Shown here one piece after another: positions 37,345-46,700 of a DNA stretch of 64,000 nucleotides (positions within the stretch are counted from its first letter, which is position 1; every line of letters starts with the position of its first letter). The stretch covers positions 1-64,000 of the forward strand of contig CALXUV010000036.1 of the NCBI GenBank assembly GCA_944391815.1, given 5' to 3'. The DNA is from an uncultured Clostridia bacterium. GTDB taxonomy: Bacteria > Bacillota > Clostridia > Oscillospirales > CAG-272. Below the pieces are notes generated by a model, which was given only the letters and a program-made list of their open reading frames with translations, was not told the origin of the DNA and did no database searches. Both the position numbers and the translations under genes were made by a program.

Positions 37345-39351
37345 TTACATTTTATTCTGTTTCATCTCCGAAGTGTTTTCCGGCGTATCTTTCCGAGCTT
37401 TGAAATCTTCATCGTCACTTGAAACACCGTAATATACTGCAGTTTTTATCGGTTCTTTTTCAAAATACAGTCTGTACCATTTAAGAAAAGCGTAGACGGT
37501 GTAAAGTGTCCGTGCATTGCTCTCTGTTCCTTTAACATGATTTTCGAGCATTTCCAAAAGCAGATCTTTATCAAAATATCTGTCGCAGACCTCGCTTTCA
37601 AATTCCTTTGCTATATAGCCCGCGTATTTTTTCTCACGTATCCAGTTGCGCAGAGGCACCGGAAAACCTTTTTTTCTTCTGAACGCACTTTCTCTTCCAA
37701 GCTGCTTTTCGGCAGCCACCCTGAGCACATATTTTGTAGTTTTTCCTTTGAGCAGCAGACTTTCCCGACAGCTTTCGGCAACTCTAAGTACCCTTAAATC
37801 AAGATACGGAACTCTGAGTTCAAGCGAATTTGCCATTGTCATTTTGTCGGCTTTATTCAGTATATCAAAAGGCATCCAAAGCCTTGAATCAAGGTACATT
37901 TTTTTCCTCAGGAGACTTGCTTTCGGTACTTTGGCGTATATTCCGCGTGTAACCGAGTACGCATCGCCCTCTACTCTGTCATAACGGAATTTCAGAAGGC
38001 GGTTTGCTTCCTCAAAAGTCATTATTTTTGCCTGACCGATAAAATTTCTGACTGCACTGCCGGTATTTCTCCTCAAGAATTCGCCCGTTCTGCCTGCCGG
38101 AGCCTTTTCCGAAAGCTTTTTGCGTATTCCGTCCGGGATAAGCCTGTACGCCTTGCCGAGATACGAATCCTCGTACCATTCATATCCGCCGAAAAGCTCG
38201 TCCGCACCTTCGCCGCTTAGCACCACCTTTACCTTTTCCGATGCTTTTGCTGACATAAGGTAAAGCGGTACGGCGCTCAGATTTCCGCACGGCTCGTCAC
38301 TGTAATACTGTACGCTTTCCACCGCTCCGAAAAAGTCGTCGGCATTCACCTCAACTGAAGTAAGTTTTCCGCCGGTTTTTTCGGCGTTTTTCATTGCGTA
38401 TATTCTCTCGTCAAAGCCGTCGCTTGTAAATCCGACAGTGAAGACCTTTTCAGGCTTTGAAACGGCGTTAATCAGTCCTGAATCCACCCCACCTGAAAGA
38501 AAAGCTCCGACTTCAACGTCCGACACCAAATGTCTTTTTACCGAATCGGTGACCGCGGTTAGTAGTTTTCCCGATTTTACAGCGAGATTGGTCTCTGTAA
38601 AGCGAAAACCTTTTTTCAAGTCCGGAAATTCCGGAAAAAATCTGTACGGGCGGTATTTATTGCCGCTGTATTCAGGAAGAGCGAAAAAGTTTTCGACTTT
38701 GTATCTTCCGCCCTGAAAGACGATCAGATGTCCCGGCAGAAGACGTCTGACTCCGGAAAAAGCCGTTTCTTCGGTGGGAACATACTGGAACTGCAGGTAA
38801 AGCGGAAGAATCTTTTCATTGAACTTCTTTTCGAATTTCGGATGAACAGTCAGTGCCTTGATCTCCGAAGCGAACATAAAGCAGTCGCCGGATTTACAGT
38901 AGTAAAGCGGTTTTATGCCGAGAGGATCTCTGGCGATAAACATTCGTTTTTCTCTGCGGTCGTAAAAAGCAAATGCATACATTCCCTCAAGCTTTTCAAG
39001 CGCTTTTTCACCGTATACTGCACACATGTAAAGCAGTACCTCGGTATCGGACTCGGTTCTGAATTTTATCCCATGTTCTCTTTCCAGCTGACTTCTCAAC
39101 TGTCTGTAATTGTAAATTTCACCGTTAAAGCATATAATGTATCTTCCGCACGCACTGCGCATAGGCTGAGCGCCGCCTGAAAGGTCGATAATTTTAAGTC
39201 TGCAGAACCCGAAAGTAACAAATTCATCCGAATAAATTCCCTGCTCATCCGGCCCGCGGTGTCTTATCTTTTCCGTCATCATCTTTGCCACCGCCCTTTT
39301 TAACTGTCCGTCTTTTTCCTTTGCGTCACAGAATCCGACAAATCCGCACAT
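37345..39351 (-). CDS. asnB: glutamine-dependent asparagine synthase family amidotransferase
   Basis: A 668-residue AsnB-type enzyme. The mature N-terminus starts MCGFVGF, with Cys2 as glutaminase nucleophile after Met removal; RHRGPDEQG, FNGEIYNY and GESDTEVLL-like RTESDTEVL follow. The synthetase half (from about 235) has the ATP-pyrophosphatase motif LSGGVDSG. The frame extends 29 codons further upstream, but Cys2 must be N-terminal and GGAAAGGA precedes ATG 39351, so this is the start. It overlaps the end of the Mur ligase gene by 52 nt, implying translational coupling. Homologues such as LtsA and AsnH amidate peptidoglycan diaminopimelate or D-Asp, which fits the operon better than asparagine synthesis. 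Stop codon TAA. Confidence 0.92.
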   Translation of the reverse strand: MCGFVGFCDAKEKDGQLKRAVAKMMTEKIRHRGPDEQGIYSDEFVTFGFCRLKIIDLSGGAQPMRSACGRYIICFNGEIYNYRQLRSQLEREHGIKFRTESDTEVLLYMCAVYGEKALEKLEGMYAFAFYDRREKRMFIARDPLGIKPLYYCKSGDCFMFASEIKALTVHPKFEKKFNEKILPLYLQFQYVPTEETAFSGVRRLLPGHLIVFQGGRYKVENFFALPEYSGNKYRPYRFFPEFPDLKKGFRFTETNLAVKSGKLLTAVTDSVKRHLVSDVEVGAFLSGGVDSGLINAVSKPEKVFTVGFTSDGFDERIYAMKNAEKTGGKLTSVEVNADDFFGAVESVQYYSDEPCGNLSAVPLYLMSAKASEKVKVVLSGEGADELFGGYEWYEDSYLGKAYRLIPDGIRKKLSEKAPAGRTGEFLRRNTGSAVRNFIGQAKIMTFEEANRLLKFRYDRVEGDAYSVTRGIYAKVPKASLLRKKMYLDSRLWMPFDILNKADKMTMANSLELRVPYLDLRVLRVAESCRESLLLKGKTTKYVLRVAAEKQLGRESAFRRKKGFPVPLRNWIREKKYAGYIAKEFESEVCDRYFDKDLLLEMLENHVKGTESNARTLYTVYAFLKWYRLYFEKEPIKTAVYYGVSSDDEDFKARKDTPENTSEMKQNKM

Positions 39352-41537
39352 TTGATTTTCCTTTCCGGAATCGGACAGTCTCTTTTTCTTCTTTCGGTTA
39401 TCACTGTTCCTTTGTAACCGCTTCCGAGTACGTAACATGCAAGCGCATTACTGCTCGTTCCGTCGAGCAGCGCCACTTCGCTTATTCCGCTTTTAAGTAC
39501 ATTTACCGCTTGACAAATCCGGGTTTTTCCGCAAATTCCCGCAATTATTTCAGCCCTGCGGAAAGACAGCTTTTTCACCTTGCCGATTCCGCTTGAAAGT
39601 ATTCCCTTTTCCGTTTCAAGATATACAAGATCGTCAAATTTACACATCTTTCTTACCGTTTCAAGCGTATTTTCAATGTTATCATGACTGCAAACCAGTG
39701 GGATTACTCCCATTCTCATATCTGCTTCCAATCTCAAAGCAAACCGGTTATCTTCCGGAGCGCCACTGTAAACAACCGAGGCAATCCCCTCTTTGAAGCA
39801 ATCGAGCCTGATGAGTTCCGTATCCATCCTTTCACAGACACAACATACTTCAACTCCGTATCTTTTCAGACAGGACAAAGATGAAGCAAATTCTTTTGCG
39901 ATTATTTCTCCGCTTCCGGCTTTTACGAGAATTCTTGTACCCTTTTTCCGTTTGATTTTCGAGAATGTCTCCGAAAGACTTTTCATACTGTCGTATCTTC
40001 TTATTTCCGATTCTGCTATCTCAATGTCGCTTTCACAGCTTTTATCGCAGGCGCCTACTTTCATTTTATCCTCTGCTCCTTTGCCGAGCATCAGAATTAT
40101 ACTTTTACCTTTTCTGTCCTTTGCGCTTTCAAATGCTGCTGCAAGAGCTTTTTTTCTGCTTTCAATAAAAATTACACGCGCGGATTTAAGTCTGACACCT
40201 TTTTTATCGGCATATTTTCTGAAATACTCTTCCATTTGCCGGCTTATATTCCCGTAGCCCTCTTTTCCGCCGTCATCGTCACTGACAATAACAGCGTCGG
40301 ATTTTTCACAGCAAATCCGTGCGAGCTCCTCACGACGGCAAAGTCCTTTATCGCCCGGACATCCGAAAATAACGGTTACGGGTTCGTTCTTATCGGTTTT
40401 TTCAATAGACGTGAGCAGTCCTTCAAAGCTCATTGCGTTATGGGCATAATCCACTATAACGGTAATTTTCCCGTCACGGGTTTCAAGTCTTTCTCCTCTT
40501 CCCGCTGGTCTTCCGCTGAGTATTCCCGTAAATATCTGTTCCGGACTTACTCCCTCCTGCCTGCACACCGCAAAGGTGCAAAGCGCATTGATGGCATTGA
40601 AGCGACCGGGACCTGACGTAATTATCGGATTTCCTTTTTTTAAAGGCTTTTCATAAACACTGAAATCGCACCCGTAACGCTCTTCTGTGATTTTTCCTGC
40701 ATAAAAATCAGCATTTTTGCTGCTTACTGAAAAAGTTATTTTGTCTATGTTGTCCGGCAGCTCCTCATAGAGCCTTTTGCCGTAAACATCGTCGGTATTG
40801 ATTATCGCCGTACGGCAGTTTGCGAAAAGCGACGCTTTGCAACGGTAATAATCTTCCATATCACGGTGTTCTCTTGGGCTGATATGATCCGTCCCGAGGT
40901 TAAGAAAGCACCCGTAATTAAAAGTTATTCCAAATGTACGCAGCATTTTTTGTGCCTGGCTTGAAATTTCGCAGATCAGATGAGTGCATCCGTCATCAGC
41001 TGCCCTGCGTGCCGCCATATGAAAATCTATCGCTTCCGGAGTAGTAAGCCTCGGAGCATCTCCACTTATGTAGTCTGAAAGAAGACCGCTTTTCAGGTTA
41101 CGGGTTTGATCAATCGCCTTGCTTATGTAATGAACCGCTGTGGTTTTACCTTTTGTTCCGGTAACCGCAATACTTACCATTTGCTTTATCGGGTAGCCGT
41201 AAAACGCTGCCGCGGCAACCGCCATTGCCTTTTCCGTACTTGTTACCTCAACTGATGTAACACTGTTTATCCCCGATGCTTCTACGGCTTTTTCTCTGTT
41301 ATGTTTCGAATAAACTACGGCAACAGCTCCGTTTCTGATTGCCGCCTCAGCGTACTCACTTCTGAAATCCTCACCCTTACAGAAAAAAATAAAATCTTTT
41401 CCGCTTCTGCGGCTGTCACTCGCAAGTCCTTTTATTTTTGTGTTAACAGATGCTCGAGTTACCGTTTTTACCGCAAGTTTCTCTTTTTCAAACAAACCAA
41501 GTATTTCGTTAAGGCTATGATTTTCTGTAAGTTCCAT
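39300..41537 (-). CDS. MurE-like ligase fused to an amino-acid-kinase-like domain
   Basis: A 745-residue fusion. Residues about 1-500 are a Mur ligase: substrate-binding N-domain with SDSRR, P-loop VTGTKGKTT near residue 128, LGTDHIS, and DYAHNAMSFEGLL in the C-domain. The amino-acid-selecting loop, DNPR in diaminopimelate-adding MurE, reads DDDGGKEG here. Residues about 525-735 resemble acetylglutamate-kinase-type amino acid kinases: RILVKAGSG at the start, LVYLETEKGILSS, and SGISEVALLDGTSSNALACY near the end with a final GYKGTVI strand. The glycine-rich nucleotide site is altered, so kinase activity is doubtful. First gene of the operon with asnB and an ATP-grasp ligase. Stop codon TAA. Confidence 0.87.
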   Translation of the reverse strand: MELTENHSLNEILGLFEKEKLAVKTVTRASVNTKIKGLASDSRRSGKDFIFFCKGEDFRSEYAEAAIRNGAVAVVYSKHNREKAVEASGINSVTSVEVTSTEKAMAVAAAAFYGYPIKQMVSIAVTGTKGKTTAVHYISKAIDQTRNLKSGLLSDYISGDAPRLTTPEAIDFHMAARRAADDGCTHLICEISSQAQKMLRTFGITFNYGCFLNLGTDHISPREHRDMEDYYRCKASLFANCRTAIINTDDVYGKRLYEELPDNIDKITFSVSSKNADFYAGKITEERYGCDFSVYEKPLKKGNPIITSGPGRFNAINALCTFAVCRQEGVSPEQIFTGILSGRPAGRGERLETRDGKITVIVDYAHNAMSFEGLLTSIEKTDKNEPVTVIFGCPGDKGLCRREELARICCEKSDAVIVSDDDGGKEGYGNISRQMEEYFRKYADKKGVRLKSARVIFIESRKKALAAAFESAKDRKGKSIILMLGKGAEDKMKVGACDKSCESDIEIAESEIRRYDSMKSLSETFSKIKRKKGTRILVKAGSGEIIAKEFASSLSCLKRYGVEVCCVCERMDTELIRLDCFKEGIASVVYSGAPEDNRFALRLEADMRMGVIPLVCSHDNIENTLETVRKMCKFDDLVYLETEKGILSSGIGKVKKLSFRRAEIIAGICGKTRICQAVNVLKSGISEVALLDGTSSNALACYVLGSGYKGTVITERRKRDCPIPERKIKCADLSDSVTQRKKTDS

Positions 41538-41691
41538 GTTTTGCCTCCGCTTAGATTTTACTCTTAATGTTATATGCAGAATTGCCCGTTTTTCTACTTT
41601 TTTTCAACAGTTTTATTAATATATAGCAATAATATACAAAAAAAGTACTCCGGACACGAAAATTTTTCCTGTAAAAAAATCTCATAATCTG

Positions 41692-41720
41692 TTGAATTTG
41701 ATCTTTATTTTTGTTATAAT
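41692..41720 (+). promoter_or_regulatory. promoter of prs
   Basis: TTGAAT (41692-41697), 17-bp spacer, TATAAT (41715-41720). Confidence 0.8.
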
Positions 41721-41776
41721 ATATTTGCTCAATGTTAACAATCGTTTCGGAAAATCGTTTTACGGAGGAAGTCGGT

Positions 41777-42922
41777 ATGGAACTGGATGAAATAAAAGGC
41801 AAACTAACTGTTATGGGAACCAACGGTTGTGATGAATTTCTGAGAGAGGTTGATTATTGGCTTAAAACCTGGCAGCTGACCTCTGATTCCACCATTATCA
41901 AACCTCAGTACATAAGATTCGGTACCGGAGAAGCCAAAGTCGTAATAAATGACTCGGTTAGAAATCATGACATTTTCATTTATGCCGATATGTTCAACCA
42001 CGGCGTCACATTCAAAATGTACGAAAAAGAGTACCCCATGAGTCCGGATGACCATTTCCAGGATCTCAAACGCGTTATCTGCGCCATCGCCGATAAAGGC
42101 CGCAGAGTCAACGTGATAATGCCTATGATTTACGAGGGCCGTCAGGATAAGCGTACACTCCGTGAATCGCTCGACGCGGCAGTTTCCCTTAAAGAGCTTG
42201 CTGATATGGGCGTAGTCAATCTCGTTTCGTTTGACATTCACAACATCGGTATACAGAACGCTATCCCCATGTGTAGTTTCGATAACGTTCACCCGACCTA
42301 TCAGATGATAAAAGCACTGCTGAAAAAGGTGCCTGATATTGCCATCAACCGTGAAAAGCTGATGATGATTTCTCCCGACGAGGGCGGAATGAATCGCTGT
42401 ATGTACTATTCTTCGGTTCTGAAGCTTGAACTTGGTACATTCTACAAAAGACGCGACTACAGCGTTGTAAAAGACGGTAAAAACCCGATCAAAGCCCATC
42501 AGTACCTCGGTAAGAGCGTAAAAGGAAAGGACGTTATAATTGTCGACGACATTATTTCTTCCGGAGAATCCGTTCTTGACGTTGCACGCCAGCTTAAATC
42601 GCGCGGTGCCGGAAGAGTTTTCGTTTTTGCATCTTTCGGACTTTTCTGCAACGGACTCAAAAAGATCGATAAAGCATTCAAAAACGGCGTAATAGACCAG
42701 ATTTTCACCACAAATCTTATATATCGCACCCCCGAGCTCAGGCAGAGAGAATGGTATACCGAGGTTGATATGTGCAAATATGTGGCTTTGATAATTTCCG
42801 CACTTCACACAGATCACAGTATCAGCTCACTTCTTAACCCGGTTGACAGAATTCACAAACTTCTTGACACTAAAATCGACGAAAACGGAATGCTTAAACC
42901 CGAGTACAAAGATACTCTCTGA
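41777..42922 (+). CDS. prs: ribose-phosphate pyrophosphokinase
   Basis: Makes PRPP from ribose 5-phosphate and ATP, feeding purine, pyrimidine, histidine and tryptophan synthesis. The protein is the longer clostridial form (381 residues). Two phosphoribosyltransferase-type domains are visible; YEGRQDKRT corresponds to the ATP loop and DVIIVDDIISSGES to the PRPP-binding motif. An ATG at 41732 is in frame, but it lies only about 5 nt after the expected transcription start, while GGAGGA stands 8 nt before ATG 41777, so the latter is chosen. Followed by a terminator. Stop codon TGA. Confidence 0.94.
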   Translation: MELDEIKGKLTVMGTNGCDEFLREVDYWLKTWQLTSDSTIIKPQYIRFGTGEAKVVINDSVRNHDIFIYADMFNHGVTFKMYEKEYPMSPDDHFQDLKRVICAIADKGRRVNVIMPMIYEGRQDKRTLRESLDAAVSLKELADMGVVNLVSFDIHNIGIQNAIPMCSFDNVHPTYQMIKALLKKVPDIAINREKLMMISPDEGGMNRCMYYSSVLKLELGTFYKRRDYSVVKDGKNPIKAHQYLGKSVKGKDVIIVDDIISSGESVLDVARQLKSRGAGRVFVFASFGLFCNGLKKIDKAFKNGVIDQIFTTNLIYRTPELRQREWYTEVDMCKYVALIISALHTDHSISSLLNPVDRIHKLLDTKIDENGMLKPEYKDTL

Positions 42923-42980
42923 TATCTGAAACTTTTATTACTAACAGAACTGACAAAGGTTTTCTTATTCATGAAACCTG

Positions 42981-43037
42981 AAAAAATAACAAGCGACGGC
43001 TTTTTACCGAAAGGTACTTAAACGTCGCTTATTTTTT
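42981..43037 (+). terminator. Rho-independent terminator of prs
   Basis: AAGCGACG (42991-42998) pairs with CGTCGCTT (43023-43030), followed by ATTTTTT; an A-run precedes it. Confidence 0.85.
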
Positions 43038-43103
43038 ATGTAACATGTTTACCGAACAAGAAAAAGATACTCTGTCTGTATCGCAATTTTGTTCTAAGAA
43101 CAG

Positions 43104-43151
43104 AAAAAAGCTGTCTCAAATGCTTGAAACTGAATTTGAGACAGCTTTTTT
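43104..43151. terminator. bidirectional terminator
   Basis: A long perfect stem: AGCTGTCTCAAA (up to 43120) pairs with TTTGAGACAGCT (from 43135), with A-run and T-run flanks. It ends the minus-strand purL-LRR transcript. Confidence 0.92.
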
Positions 43152-43199
43152 GATTTTCTATGACATTAAAACATCGGATTATATTGCAAAAATATCAGT

Positions 43200-43790
43200 T
43201 CAGGATGTGACTACCCTTGAAAGCACTGAATTCCCTGCCCCTTTTTTCACGGCAGCCCACTGTTCCGCAGTTCCGGCAAACCTGATTTCGTCCGGCGCAC
43301 TGCAACCCTCAAAAGCCAATGTGTCAATCTGCGCAAGGCTTGCCGGCAACTGTATCTTTATGTTGACCGTACCGTAAACAAAGCCTCTGCCAATGTATGT
43401 GACGCCTTCCGGTATCACTAAGGTTTTCAGATCCATAAGCAGCGCAAAACACGACTGTCCTATCGCAGTTACCTTATATCCGCCGAGTGTATCCGGCACG
43501 GTTATACTGACGTCCTCGCTTTCCTCCGGAGAAGCAGAAACCACCATTACCGTTCCGTCCTTAAGAAGCGCATACTGGTAAATTCCGTCCGTCCGCAAGA
43601 TATCATCTGCTCTTTCGGGAGCCGTAATTCCGGTTTCCCCTTCACTTCCGCCCCGATAGAAAATCCCGCTTTTCTCGACTATCAGCAAAACCGAGAGCAA
43701 CACGACCAGCACCGCCATACTCACCAGTAAAGCAAAAGCTATTCTGTTGTGTTTTTTCAGATTATTTATTTTTTCTTCCTTACGGGACAT
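43200..43790 (-). CDS. membrane-anchored leucine-rich-repeat (BspA-like) protein
   Basis: A 196-residue protein with a basic N-terminus, one membrane helix at about 17-38, then an outer part. Residues about 80-190 hold LRR_5/BspA-type repeats, for example LVIPEGVTYIGRGF and LAQIDTLAFEGC. It probably anchors in the membrane with the repeats outside and could mediate binding. It starts 9 nt after the purL stop on the same strand and has no promoter of its own, so it is the second gene of the purL operon, an unexpected pairing. Stop codon TGA. Confidence 0.82.
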   Translation of the reverse strand: MSRKEEKINNLKKHNRIAFALLVSMAVLVVLLSVLLIVEKSGIFYRGGSEGETGITAPERADDILRTDGIYQYALLKDGTVMVVSASPEESEDVSITVPDTLGGYKVTAIGQSCFALLMDLKTLVIPEGVTYIGRGFVYGTVNIKIQLPASLAQIDTLAFEGCSAPDEIRFAGTAEQWAAVKKGAGNSVLSRVVTS

Positions 43791-43799
43791 ACGCTCTCC

Positions 43800-46700
43800 T
43801 TACATAGTTTGATAATCGGCAAAATATCCGACCGCCGACTTGATTAACGGGAGTGTTTCTTCCTCACCGGTAACACAGCTTATCTGACCGAACACCAAAC
43901 CGCTTTCCGAACACACCGAGTCTATCGAACAGGAAGATATACCTACGTCGCTGTTTGTTGCGAACTGACTGCAAATTCTTCCGCTGTATGCAAGAGTTTC
44001 AGCGTACTGCTCATCAATTTCCATTCTGAAATCGGATACGCTTACATACGAACGGTAAGAGTCACCCTCAACACAGCTTCTCATCATCGGAGAAAGTCTT
44101 GACACACAGTTTACCCGGACCGATTCATTTATCATATCTTCTCCGCTCCGCAAAAATCTGCATTTTTCAAGATCAAGTCCGAGAACTCCGCTTTCTGCAA
44201 GAGATCGTACTGCGCTTCCGAATCCGCAAATCAGACCTTTTCTTTCTTCAATAGCTGAAATCTCCGCTCTTACCCTCTTTTCGGAAAGAACTGACGTCAG
44301 GAAGGAATGGGAAGATATACCGTTTCCAAGCCATAGTATATCCGTTTTCTTCAGGTTTTTTACAAACTCAGTTATATTATTTTCACTGAGCGGGAATACT
44401 TTCACCTCTGCTCCGAGTTTTTCAAAGGCATACTTCACCTCGTTCTGAGGTACCGTAAACTTTGTCTGGCAAATCAGAACCTTGACTTTATTTTCTTCTA
44501 CCGGTTTTACCTTACCGTAACTATCACTGATGTTTTTCAGGTACAGATAGCTTCTGCGTTCATGTTTTACAGGAGATTTTTCCTCCTCGGTTCCGAGAAG
44601 TTCTGACAGCTTTATACCGTCTCCTTTACCTGTGAACATATAATCATCTGTGACATAACCGAGAAGCTCGGCTCTTTTCGGCATTTCCGCTCCGTTTGCA
44701 AGTTCTGCGATAACCGCAAGGTAACTGTTTCCGAATATGGAATCGATAGAACTTTCCGCAGCAAATTTTACGCCCTTTTTATTTACCTTGCACATTTCCA
44801 TGAGAACAGTTGCCGGAGTTCTTGCGTTAACGCATTTCATCGAAATTATCTTACCGCTTCTGCTCAGTGAACTGATCTCCTCAATAAGTTCAGTAAGTGC
44901 TTCTCCGCCCGGTAAAACATTGTTTTTGGTCGTTTCAGCTCTCATAAGGACAATACGTGAACCGGTATCAGTCAGTACGTCTCCTACAAGGTCCTCCCTT
45001 TTTCCGGTGCAAAATGCAAACGCCGTCACTGATGCCGTGTTTTCATACTCTTTGCTGCCGCTTACTATCGAAATCCTTCCCCCGAGCGACGGTACACTCA
45101 GTTGCATCTGCGCCTCAAATGCCCCGAGCATCGCCGCAACCGACATTCCGATTCTCTTACTGCTGTTTTTGTGTTCCGGGAAGTATTCCTGAAGCGTAAG
45201 CCTGATGTCTCTGTCGCCGTAACCCGAAGCAACAAGTTTCATCACCGCCTCGCCGACAGCCAGGTAAGCGCCCTTGTACGGATCCAGTCCGCTTATTCCG
45301 GGAAGATTTCCGCAGCTTACAACCGAACATATTTTAGTTCCGTTCTTATCAGTCAGAGGCTTACCGCAGTAACTGAGCTCTCTTACCGAAACTTCAGTTT
45401 CTCCTGCCATTAGGTCGATTCCGGCTCCGCTTCCTCCGACAGCCCGGTTGAAAACATGACCGTATTCGCATTTCAGCGATGCTGTCTCTTTGGCAGCCGT
45501 TTTAAAACCGATATTGTAATCGTACTTGGCTGTGTGTCCGAAAAGTTTTTTTATCGGACTGATCTTTTCAAGCGATGCTTTTACCTTTTCAAGTGCGGGT
45601 GAAATCGGTAATTCCCGACATTTTTCTATCTGAGCACTTAAATGTTTTTCCGCTCCGCCGTTCATCAGAAATTCTCTTGTGAGTGAAGCGATAACTTTAC
45701 CGTCTCTGTCTTTTACGGAAAAACGCTCACCGCCGGTAACCTTTGCAATCATTGCACACTCCAGCCCTTCAGAGGCACAGAGCGTTTCCAGAACAGCTGA
45801 ATTTTCACTTCGTATGCAGACGACCATTCTTTCGCCCGATTCTGACAAAAGAATATCCGTTGCGCTTAACCCTTCGTATTTCAAAGGAAATCTTGCGCAG
45901 TCCACCTCAGCGCCCCGCACAATTTCCCCTATCGCACAGATTACTCCGCCGCCGCTTACGTCATTTGCTTCCACGATAATATCAGCAAATTTCGGATTTA
46001 CAAACAGCCTTTGAAGTGCCGCCATTTCGCCGCTGTCACACACCGGTATGAATTCACCGACCGGATTTTCTTTTCGCTGTGATATATGTCCGCATCCGAC
46101 GCCGTCGGCACCGGTTCTCCCTCCGACTATGTAAATTCTGTCATTTGCCTGCGGCGTTTTTTTGTTTCGTTTATCGTTGCTGTCCTTTCTGCAAACTCCG
46201 ACCTGCAAACAAACCTGCAACTGTTTTTCATCGTAAACTTCATTAATGGCTTCGTGACATCTGCTGCAAGGGATACCTGCAAGTGCGGCGCTTTCAGAGA
46301 ACCCCCTCGCAGCCTGCATCATCTTTACTCTGTTCAGTTCACTGTTACCGCTTCCGTAGACCATGAAGCTATCACACACATAAGCAAACGCACAACAAAG
46401 ATCTTTAAGGGCCCCCTCAACGCTTCCGGCTGCTCCGTCATATGGAACGAGAGTGGCAGACCTGTTATGACTTTCGTTTTTCGCCAGCATTACATAATCG
46501 TCACCGTCTTCTTCACTCTGTACTTTTATTCCGTAAAGTTTCGGTGTAACCTTCACCACATCCGCAGGACTAAGTATTTCCGCTGCGGCGCGGGTTATGT
46601 CGGACAGTGAGGCCTCTGCCGACTGTCTGCTCTGACGGTATTTTTCGTAAGCTGCCCTGATTACGGGATCCTCGGTTTCAACGCTGTCAAGAATAGTTGC

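Noticed and set aside
41804..42817. A 337-codon frame antisense to prs.
   Set aside because: Shadow of the PRPP synthetase gene with no start signal.
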